A stretch of 5,230 nt of DNA from positions 1 to 5,230 of the forward strand of contig CAMAYW010000204.1 in the NCBI GenBank assembly GCA_945862475.1, read 5' to 3'. Below are positions 1-4,863 of this stretch, in pieces. This stretch comes from Bacteriovorax stolpii. GTDB lineage: Bacteria > Bdellovibrionota > Bacteriovoracia > Bacteriovoracales > Bacteriovoracaceae. A model generated the notes under the pieces. It had not been told where the DNA came from and searched no databases. It saw only the letters and a list, made by a program, of their open reading frames with translations. Within the stretch, counting starts at the first letter, position 1. Every line of letters starts with the position of its first letter. Position numbers and translations under genes: made by a program.

Positions 1-2000
1 AAATGATTGTGGAGCGTGAACGTGAACGTATGCGCTTTAAGCGCTCTGTTTATTGGGACATCAAAGCTCAAGTTCACCCTGAAAAAGACAAGAAAGCCCT
101 CTTTGACGCTAAGCTTACTTCAGTTAAAGGAAGTAGAGTTGCGGGTGGTAAAGATTTCGATGGTCTCACTGGAAAACTCTTCGATGAAAAGAAAGTGGTT
201 TTATTAGATGAAAAAAAATCTAAGGATCTCGCTAAAAATATTGAGAAAGCTTCGTGGATAGTGACGTCTGTTGAAGAGAAAACTTTTAATTCAAAGCCAG
301 CTATTCCTTTCATTACTTCGACTCTTCAAATGGAATCGAACCGAAAACTTGGTATGTCTTCCAAAGACACCATGAGAACCGCTCAGCGCCTATACGAAGA
401 AGGTCTCATTACATATATGAGAACGGATTCACCTAATCTTTCCCAAGAGGCGATCAATGCAGCTCGCGAGATGGTTCAAAAGCTATATGGAAAAGAGTAT
501 TTAAATCCTGAAGTCCGTCAGTATTCAGCTAAACAAAAGGGCGCTCAAGAGGCCCACGAAGCTATCCGACCAGCGGGAGCTGAGTTTACTCATCCTGATA
601 AAACGGGATTAAGTGGTCGTGAGCTTCAGTTGTATGAGCTCATTTGGAAAAGGACCATGGCGACTCAGATGAAAGAAGCCGAAAAAGCTTCCATGATAAT
701 AAAAATTGAAGCAGGTGATGCTGAATTCTCAGCTTCCGGAACTCGCATTTTATTTCCGGGATTTTTAAGAGTTTACGTTGAAGGTTCAGATGATCCTGAA
801 GCGGCACTTGAGGATAAGGAATTAATTCTTCCTGTTCTTAAGAAGGGAGATCTTTTAAAAGCGGCTTCCATCACTCCTGATCTTCATGAAACAAAACCTC
901 CTGCTCGATTTACCGAAGCATCAATTGTTCAATCTTTGGAAAAAGAAGGCGTTGGTCGACCTTCAACTTATGCTTCGATTATCGGAACAATTCTAGATCG
1001 GGGTTATGTGAGGAAAGAAGCTTCGGCCCTTGTTCCAACTTTTACAGGAATGGCAGTGATACAACTTCTTGAAAACCACTTCGAGAATTTGGTGGATTAT
1101 TCATTTACTTCAGAGATGGAAGAGTCTCTCGATAAAATTGCCTATGGTGAAGAGGATTGGCTTAAATACCTTACGAAATTTTATAAAGGTAAGACGGGAC
1201 TCGCTAAAAAAGTTGAAGAACAAGATAAAAAAATTAAGCCAGAAGAATCTCGAACGATACATATAACAAAAGACGGCAAAGATATGGATATTAAAGTCGG
1301 CCGCTTTGGGCCCTATGTCGTAGAGATGAAGGGCAAAGAAGAGGTTCATGCTTCTATTCCAGAAGATATTGCACCTGCTGATATTGATCCCGAACAGATT
1401 AAAGATTTGATTAAATCCCAAGCAGACGGACCAACACCGATTGGTAAAGATCCAAAAACAAAGCAAAATATTTACTGCCTTGTGGGCCGTTACGGAGCCT
1501 ATTTCCAGCTTGGAGAAGTGACGGATACGAATCAAAAACCAAAAAGAGCGTCACTCCCGAAGGGTAAGGATCCAAAGACAGTGACCATTGAGGATGCTTT
1601 ACATGCGTTGTCTCTTCCAAGAGAACTTGGCGTTCATCCCGAAACTAAAAAACCGATCCTTGCCAACAATGGTCGATTTGGTCCTTATGTAATGCATGAC
1701 GGTACGTTTCGTTCGCTTAAAAAAGAAGATGATCTTTATACGATTGATCTAAAACGAGCGATAGAGCTTCTGACTGAAGAGAAAGGGGCCTCTAAACGAG
1801 GCGGAAAAGTTCTCAAGGACTTTGGTGTTGTTGCTAAATTAAAGAAAAAAGCCTCAATTTTAGATGGAAAGTATGGCCCTTATATCAAGGTTGGAACCAA
1901 GAATATTACGCTTCCTGAGGATAAGAGAGACCCAAAAACGATTGAAAAGATGACAGAAGCCGAGCTTGCAAGTATTGTTCTTGCTGCGGCGAAGAAATAG
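1..2000 (+). CDS. topA: DNA topoisomerase I (type IA), 5'-truncated by window edge
   Basis: Type IA topoisomerase that relaxes negatively supercoiled DNA through a 5'-phosphotyrosine intermediate. The first complete codon is at position 3; the opening residues (IVERERE) match the region that follows the Toprim domain in E. coli TopA, so roughly 180 N-terminal residues, including the DxDxE metal site, lie upstream of the window. The ATG at 3 is therefore internal and not the start. Visible landmarks (numbered from that Met): the PFITSTLQ segment near 100; the active-site motif ITYMRTDS with catalytic Tyr at 138 (codon 414-416); QEAHEAIRP near 180; and the highly conserved GVGRPSTYASI at 316-326. 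After about residue 400 there are no Cys4 zinc ribbons. Instead there are four repeats centred on G-R/K-F/Y-G-x-Y at about 433, 495, 557 and 622, the 'TopoI C-terminal repeat' type. Only one Cys occurs in that region. The protein ends in a Lys-rich tail with a TAG stop. No clear intrinsic terminator follows it. Identity is certain; only the 5' end is unseen. Confidence 0.97.
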   Translation, partial: MIVERERERMRFKRSVYWDIKAQVHPEKDKKALFDAKLTSVKGSRVAGGKDFDGLTGKLFDEKKVVLLDEKKSKDLAKNIEKASWIVTSVEEKTFNSKPAIPFITSTLQMESNRKLGMSSKDTMRTAQRLYEEGLITYMRTDSPNLSQEAINAAREMVQKLYGKEYLNPEVRQYSAKQKGAQEAHEAIRPAGAEFTHPDKTGLSGRELQLYELIWKRTMATQMKEAEKASMIIKIEAGDAEFSASGTRILFPGFLRVYVEGSDDPEAALEDKELILPVLKKGDLLKAASITPDLHETKPPARFTEASIVQSLEKEGVGRPSTYASIIGTILDRGYVRKEASALVPTFTGMAVIQLLENHFENLVDYSFTSEMEESLDKIAYGEEDWLKYLTKFYKGKTGLAKKVEEQDKKIKPEESRTIHITKDGKDMDIKVGRFGPYVVEMKGKEEVHASIPEDIAPADIDPEQIKDLIKSQADGPTPIGKDPKTKQNIYCLVGRYGAYFQLGEVTDTNQKPKRASLPKGKDPKTVTIEDALHALSLPRELGVHPETKKPILANNGRFGPYVMHDGTFRSLKKEDDLYTIDLKRAIELLTEEKGASKRGGKVLKDFGVVAKLKKKASILDGKYGPYIKVGTKNITLPEDKRDPKTIEKMTEAELASIVLAAAKK

Positions 2001-2028
2001 TTCAGGCGCGGAAGTTGTCAATTCATCG

Positions 2029-2057
2029 TTGACATTGAGCCCCTCGGTCGGTAAATT
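2029..2057 (+). promoter_or_regulatory. Sigma70-type promoter for the L31 gene
   Basis: A perfect -35 box TTGACA (2029-2034) is followed by exactly 17 bp and a -10 box TAAATT (2052-2057, 4 of 6 matches to TATAAT). This predicts transcription starting around 2064, about 40 nt before the L31 start codon, so the ribosomal protein gene can be expressed independently of topA. The -35 hexamer is also one arm of an inverted repeat, TGTCAA (2016-2021) / TTGACA, with a 7-nt centre, which could be a repressor site. Confidence 0.65.
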
Positions 2058-2104
2058 GCCAGAACTTAATTTGTTAGAAATGTATTATTTATAAGGATAA
2101 GCGT

Positions 2105-2347
2105 ATGAAAAAAGGTATTCACCCAGAGTATAGAGACGTAGTTTTTAAAGACGTTTCTTGTGATTTTGAAATTCTTACTAAATCAACTATCAAAACTACG
2201 GATAAGACAACTTTCCAAGGTAAGGAATATCCTTTATTCAAAATTGATATTTCTTCTGGATCTCACCCTTTCTATACTGGAACACAACGTGTGATGGATA
2301 CAGAAGGTCGTGTTGATCGTTTCAAGAAAAAGTACGGAAAAAAATAA
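2105..2347 (+). CDS. rpmE2: 50S ribosomal protein L31, type B (zinc-independent)
   Basis: Ribosomal protein L31 of the large subunit, near the central protuberance, where it helps bridge the subunits. At 80 aa it has the type B length and the type B signatures: IHPEYRDVVF at the N-terminus, STIKT near 27, an extended middle (KEYPLFKIDISS), SHPFYTG and a basic RVDRFKKKYG end. Type A L31 binds zinc through CxC and CxxC; here the CxxC position reads SSGS before HPFYTG, and only one Cys remains (residue 19, in VSCDFEI), so zinc binding is not expected. An AAGGA ribosome binding site at 2093-2097 lies 7 nt before the ATG. The gene sits between its own promoter (2029-2057) and a strong terminator (2370-2400), so it is probably monocistronic. 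Type B paralogues in other bacteria are often induced by zinc starvation through Zur; no recognisable Zur box was seen here. Confidence 0.95.
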   Translation: MKKGIHPEYRDVVFKDVSCDFEILTKSTIKTTDKTTFQGKEYPLFKIDISSGSHPFYTGTQRVMDTEGRVDRFKKKYGKK

Positions 2348-2369
2348 TTTCAATTCTTTTGAAAATAAG

Positions 2370-2400
2370 AAAAGGCCCTCATTTGAGGGCCTTTTTTTTT
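2370..2400 (+). terminator. Strong intrinsic terminator, probably bidirectional
   Basis: A perfect hairpin of 11 bp (arms 2370-2380 and 2385-2395, core GGCCCTC/GAGGGCC) with a 4-nt ATTT loop runs directly into a T run (2392-2400), 22 nt after the L31 stop codon. Read on the minus strand, the same hairpin is followed by a T-rich stretch (CCTTTTCTTATTTTC), so it can also end the convergent operon coming from 3212. The stop codon of that operon's last gene overlaps the end of the T run. Confidence 0.93.
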
Positions 2401-2623
2401 ACCTTACTTTTTTTCTCTCTTCGTGAAGATTTTTACAGGCCACTGAAAGATCTTTTTTTATTCTTTCTGTACAGTTTTTATCCTCAAGTTCGTTTTTCAC
2501 ACACCCCTTCTTTCTGGCTTCGTGATGACATTTCTTTTCAGTCTCCTCATCAAATTCTTGCCTGAAGTCTGCAAAAGATGAATAAGAGCTAACCATTAAT
2601 AACCCAAAAACGAATGCTTTCAT
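2399..2623 (-). CDS. Small secreted four-cysteine protein, unknown function
   Basis: A 74-aa protein that I do not recognise. It begins with a plausible Sec signal peptide (MKAFVFGLLMVSSYSSFA, predicted cleavage after Ala18; no lipobox Cys). The mature part of about 56 residues is highly charged (many K, E, D and R) and holds four cysteines at 32, 41, 51 and 63, with two His at 33-34. It looks helical, and the even Cys count suggests two disulfides in the periplasm or outside the cell, or a small metal site. A strong AAGGAG ribosome binding site (plus-strand 2630-2635) lies 6 nt before the ATG. The gene follows the metzincin-like gene by only 13 nt, so the two are almost certainly co-transcribed. 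The stop codon overlaps the T run of the shared terminator. It could be a partner, inhibitor or substrate of the protease, but that is only suggested by position. Confidence 0.75.
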   Translation of the reverse strand: MKAFVFGLLMVSSYSSFADFRQEFDEETEKKCHHEARKKGCVKNELEDKNCTERIKKDLSVACKNLHEERKKVR

Positions 2624-2636
2624 TTCATTCTCCTTT

Positions 2637-3212
2637 TTATATTTTCGCCACTAGTTCCATCATGATTTTTCCAATGCCGTAAGGAACAGAGTAATTGCGA
2701 CTCGTTGAATAGGAATACGCGTGACCGAAACCCAGCTTGTGAAGCCACTCATGCACCATCGTTTTTGCGGTTTCGCTTAAAGAATAGCTATTAAGATATT
2801 TGGTATTAAAATTGATATAATTGATATTTGAAGATGTGTATCCCACCGTTGATGAAGATGAATAATAAGTTTTGATATTTAAATCTAATTCATTATCAAT
2901 AACCGGAAGAAGTTTTTCAGCAGCATTTAAAATTTTGTAATAAATTTGAGTATTGGTAAGCCCATTATTATCTACAAAACGTTTCGTTCCATTGTAAGTG
3001 AAGTTTATCACTCGGTTCTTGAATTCTTCTGACTGAATAACTTCTCTTAGCTTTTGTTCAGCCAGATCAATCTTGGCCCGTTGTGAGCTCGTGCCGTTAT
3101 ACATGAAGACATTCGTGGCAAAAGTTTCGGCCAGTGTCGGAACAGTTGCCATGGATGGTGTTAGCCAAGAGAGTGAAAGCGCCATGGTGAGTAAGGGAAA
3201 TTTTTTTTTCAT
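2637..3212 (-). CDS. Secreted metzincin-like zinc metalloprotease, small
   Basis: A 191-aa protein with a Sec signal peptide (basic MKKK start, hydrophobic core, SMA cleavage site after Ala22), so it is periplasmic or secreted. Near the C-terminus it has a perfect extended zinc-binding motif, HEWLHKLGFGH (residues 154-164, plus-strand 2721-2753): His154, His158 and His164 as zinc ligands and Glu155 as catalytic base. This HExxHxxGxxH form is the metzincin signature. A candidate Met-turn follows in IGKIMMEL (Met184/185), about 20 residues on, only seven residues before the end. The middle is rich in Ser, Thr, Tyr and Asn (residues about 115-145). No known family was assigned beyond the motif, and the catalytic domain is small. 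Start: AAAAGGAG at plus-strand 3218-3225, 5 nt before the ATG. It is first in an operon with the four-Cys protein. Peptidase activity is inferred from the motif alone. Confidence 0.82.
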   Translation of the reverse strand: MKKKFPLLTMALSLSWLTPSMATVPTLAETFATNVFMYNGTSSQRAKIDLAEQKLREVIQSEEFKNRVINFTYNGTKRFVDNNGLTNTQIYYKILNAAEKLLPVIDNELDLNIKTYYSSSSTVGYTSSNINYINFNTKYLNSYSLSETAKTMVHEWLHKLGFGHAYSYSTSRNYSVPYGIGKIMMELVAKI

Positions 3213-3229
3213 AGAAACTCCTTTTCTAT

Positions 3230-3247
3230 TCTTAAGAAAACTTAAGA
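3230..3247 (-). promoter_or_regulatory. CTTAAG inverted repeat in leader of protease gene
   Basis: Two copies of the self-palindromic hexamer CTTAAG (3231-3236 and 3241-3246) are spaced by AAAA, with one more flanking base pair, giving a 7-bp stem and a 4-nt loop. The copies are 10 bp apart, one helical turn. The element ends 4 nt upstream of the ribosome binding site of the metzincin-like gene, so it could act as an operator in DNA or as a hairpin in the 5' leader that affects translation. Confidence 0.35.
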
Positions 3248-3336
3248 TGAAATGAACTTTTTACGAATGGATAGAAAACCGCAATGAGAAGTGATGATTT
3301 TTTTATGAAATCTGATGAATCCCTAGATAAATCAGA

Positions 3337-3371
3337 ACGTTAGAAAGACTGACTTTAAGTAAAGAACAGTC
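3337..3371 (-). terminator. Possible weak terminator of the Xre-PAS gene
   Basis: Starting 20 nt beyond the regulator's stop codon on the minus strand, an imperfect hairpin is visible: outer arms GACTG/CAGTC (plus-strand 3347-3351 and 3367-3371) and inner arms CTTT/AAAG around a 4-nt loop, with a small internal bulge. It is followed by only a short U-rich tail (TTTCTAACGT). The position is right for an intrinsic terminator, but stem and tail are weak. Confidence 0.35.
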
Positions 3372-3391
3372 GGGTTTAGTGACAGAATATT

Positions 3392-4081
3392 CTAATTTGA
3401 TTTTGTAATATCTAGCAGTCCAAAGACGATGTGATTTTGTGGAGCTTTAATGTAACACCCTTTCACAATCATTTTACTTTTCCCATTCGGGAAATGGGGA
3501 TGAGTCGTTTGCTCAAAATAACAACCCTTGGTATCAAGAAGATTGGCCCATACAAGACCCATTAAACCTGGATCATCCTGACCCAAAGAGGTTTGGACAG
3601 TATCTTCATTAAAACCAGTTAATCTTAATGCTTCAGGATTTAAGATGGTTGTTCTTGGGTTCGATAGAGAAATAGGAAACTTTGAAGAGTTAAAGAATTG
3701 GAATCTTTTAATCTCTCTGATGTCTCCTTTACTAAGGACAGATTGAAAATCTTTAGAGCTAACGAAATCAAGAAACTCAGATTCTTTTACGAAGGGATCA
3801 TATATAAACTCATCAGCTAGATCAGGACGATAAATTTTTAAACCCGAAATAATATGTTTAAAATTTTCAGTCTCAAAGAGTTCACGTAAGTCAAAATTCA
3901 GAATTCTTGATAACAGGTAAGTCACCTCAAGTGACGGCGAAGATTCACCGGATTCGTATCTTTGATAAGAGCGTAATCCAATTTTCAGCATTTCAGAGAT
4001 ATCAGTTTGGCTTAAACCTGAGAGTTCACGATAGTTTTTTAGAATAGAAGTAAATTTTTCAGTGAGAGCTTTTTGCAACAT
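3392..4081 (-). CDS. Xre/Cro-family transcriptional regulator with PAS-like C-terminal domain
   Basis: A 229-aa predicted DNA-binding regulator. Residues about 10-69 form a Cro/C1-type helix-turn-helix: helix 2 at SQTDISEMLKI (24-34), recognition helix at GLRSYQRYESG (35-45), then the usual SPSLE segment and a last helix ending at LRELF. Residues 70-140 are a linker or helical region that I cannot assign. Residues about 145-226 look like a PAS fold: an N/P-E-A-L-x-L-T-G-F start, a core containing GLVWANLL, and a GCYI...HIVFGLLDIT ending that resembles the final strands and DIT motif of PAS domains. Cys187, His194, His196 and Cys209 sit in this part and could bind a ligand or metal (speculative). 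An in-frame TAG lies 9 nt upstream of the ATG, so the start cannot move far, and later Mets would cut the HTH. There is no ribosome binding site; the promoter places +1 at the ATG. It lies 53 nt downstream of merC on the same strand. Confidence 0.85.
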   Translation of the reverse strand: MLQKALTEKFTSILKNYRELSGLSQTDISEMLKIGLRSYQRYESGESSPSLEVTYLLSRILNFDLRELFETENFKHIISGLKIYRPDLADEFIYDPFVKESEFLDFVSSKDFQSVLSKGDIREIKRFQFFNSSKFPISLSNPRTTILNPEALRLTGFNEDTVQTSLGQDDPGLMGLVWANLLDTKGCYFEQTTHPHFPNGKSKMIVKGCYIKAPQNHIVFGLLDITKSN

Positions 4082-4116
4082 GAATAAATACTAAATGAAG
4101 GGAGTGAAGTTGTCAT
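4082..4116 (-). promoter_or_regulatory. Promoter of the Xre-PAS gene, predicted leaderless
   Basis: On the minus strand there is a -35 box ATGACA (plus-strand 4111-4116, 5 of 6 matches), a 17-bp spacer and a -10 box TAGTAT (4088-4093, 4 of 6). Six nucleotides separate the -10 from the ATG, so the A of the start codon falls at the expected transcription start. This agrees with the absence of any Shine-Dalgarno sequence. The spacer also contains the direct repeat TGAAG-N4-TGAAG (plus strand 4096-4100 and 4105-4109), and a palindrome ATTCGAAT (4123-4130) lies just upstream; either could be an autoregulatory site. Confidence 0.55.
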
Positions 4117-4134
4117 TAATCCATTCGAATAAAA

Positions 4135-4506
4135 TCAGTGATGACAGCCCCTAGAGTGCTGAAGATTTTTAACATGGGAAAAAACCAAAATGAGTGAACC
4201 CGCCATGGATATGCCGTGGCTCATTTGATCACTCATTTTTCCTTCAAGGATAATTCCTAAAAAGATAAGAACAAGACCTGCAATAGCTGATTTAAATATC
4301 CAAGAAAGTCCATGTTTTTTCAAACCTGGAACAAATGCCAATGGGGAAGTAAACAGAATGATGATCCCAACAATCACATGAATCCATGTGGAATGGGTGT
4401 AGGCCGAGATGGCCGGAAAAATTACCGGAACAAAGGCAACAAGTATACAGTGGGCCACACAGGCCGTAGAAAAGGCTATTCCTAATCGATCCCAGACTTT
4501 TTTCAT
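4135..4506 (-). CDS. MerC-family inner-membrane (metal transport) protein
   Basis: A 123-aa membrane protein of the MerC type. The N-terminal DRLGIAFSTACVAHC carries the family's characteristic Cys pair (C16, C20) in the first membrane segment, preceded by the typical D-x-L/G start. Four hydrophobic segments are visible (about 10-34, 41-63, 69-88 and 97-112). The polar C-terminal tail ends in RGCHH, an added Cys-His cluster that could bind metal. MerC in mer operons moves Hg(II) across the inner membrane, but MerC-like proteins also occur outside mer operons with unknown substrates, so mercury is not proven here. It is divergent from the HMA gene over a 78-nt gap, a pairing that recalls the MerC/MerP partnership. 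There is no strong ribosome binding site before the ATG (only AGG about 13 nt upstream), and an in-frame TAG upstream limits the start. A possible promoter is TTTAGA-N18-TATTAT (plus-strand 4542-4571, minus orientation). Confidence 0.85.
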   Translation of the reverse strand: MKKVWDRLGIAFSTACVAHCILVAFVPVIFPAISAYTHSTWIHVIVGIIILFTSPLAFVPGLKKHGLSWIFKSAIAGLVLIFLGIILEGKMSDQMSHGISMAGSLILVFSHVKNLQHSRGCHH

Positions 4507-4540
4507 TGTTTGGGATATACCTGAAGTGAGAGAACTCGTC

Positions 4541-4546
4541 TATAAT
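4541..4546 (+). promoter_or_regulatory. Consensus -10 box for the HMA gene, without a -35
   Basis: A perfect TATAAT at 4541-4546 lies 38 nt before the HMA start codon, but no TTGACA-like hexamer exists at 15-20 bp upstream, which suggests dependence on an activator. On the minus strand the same bases give TATTAT (4542-4547), a possible -10 for merC with TTTAGA (4566-4571) as its -35 at 18 bp. The two divergent promoters would thus overlap on the same 7 bp and could exclude each other. Confidence 0.5.
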
Positions 4547-4584
4547 ACCGAATAAATTGTTCATATCTAAAAAGGGGATAACTC

Positions 4585-4863
4585 ATGAAAATATCATTAA
4601 TTTTTCTAGGATTACTTATTTCTTTCTCAGCTTTTGCTATCAAGGTCGAGGTTGATGTCAATGGAATGAGTTGTGGGATGTGTGTAGAGCATATTACAAG
4701 AGAGCTTAAGGCCACTCAAAAAGCTGAAAATATAACTGTAAGCCTTGAGGAAAAAAAAGCTCGTTTTACAGAAATAAAGGATAAAAAAATTACTGACACT
4801 GAAATTAAATCGGCAATTAAAAAAGCTGGATACGAAGCTTCTAAAATTCGCAGACTTCAGTGA
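4585..4863 (+). CDS. Exported heavy-metal-associated (HMA) domain protein, MerP-like
   Basis: A 92-aa protein with a Sec signal peptide (MKISLIFLGLLISFSAFA, predicted cleavage after Ala18) followed by one HMA domain. The metal-binding loop is GMSCGMC (residues 27-33), with Cys30 and Cys33 as ligands for a soft metal ion (Hg(II), Cu(I) or similar), and the domain ends in the usual IKKAGYEAS. Length and export resemble MerP, the periplasmic mercury-binding protein, more than cytosolic CopZ, which has no signal peptide. The metal cannot be told from sequence. Start: AAGGGG at 4572-4577, 7 nt before the ATG, and a consensus -10 at 4541. It is divergent from merC, and its TGA overlaps by 4 bp the GTG start of the flavodoxin-domain gene, so the two are probably co-translated. 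Confidence 0.9.
   Translation: MKISLIFLGLLISFSAFAIKVEVDVNGMSCGMCVEHITRELKATQKAENITVSLEEKKARFTEIKDKKITDTEIKSAIKKAGYEASKIRRLQ

Larger units (their letters stand above)
3213..3391. other. Intergenic region upstream of the metzincin-like gene
   Basis: This 179-nt gap lies between two minus-strand genes. It holds the ribosome binding site of the downstream gene, a CTTAAG hairpin or operator (3230-3247) and a weak terminator-like hairpin for the regulator gene (3347-3371). A minus-strand promoter must lie here if the protease operon is transcribed on its own, but I could not find a convincing -35/-10 pair; the best candidates match only about half the consensus. No coding sequence or RNA gene is evident. 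Confidence 0.5.

Noticed and set aside
1110..1535. 141-codon open frame on the minus strand within topA
   Set aside because: It is antisense to the conserved topA coding sequence, its product has no recognisable motif, and its composition (many Phe, Ile and Asn) is what reverse reading of a Lys/Glu-rich gene gives.
2001..2060. Possible terminator for topA
   Set aside because: The only clear inverted repeat (TGTCAA/TTGACA) is AT-rich, only 6 bp, and is not followed by a T run; it fits a promoter or operator better.
2359..2565. 68-codon plus-strand open frame across the terminator and the four-Cys gene
   Set aside because: It begins before the terminator hairpin and reads antisense to a gene with a signal peptide and a strong ribosome binding site; Phe-rich, shadow-like composition.
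3296..3335. Short inverted repeats (GATTT/AAATC and CTGAT/ATCAG) in the gap upstream of the protease gene
   Set aside because: Stems of only 5 bp with long loops in AT-rich DNA are expected by chance, and no T run follows in the right direction.
4292..4564. 90-codon minus-strand open frame with many Cys in another frame of merC
   Set aside because: It is a frame-shifted reading of the merC coding sequence, whose own frame gives a clear MerC-type protein with four membrane segments.
4503..4715. 70-codon minus-strand open frame over the merC-HMA gap and HMA gene
   Set aside because: It is antisense to the HMA coding region and covers the divergent promoter region; no motif and no ribosome binding site.
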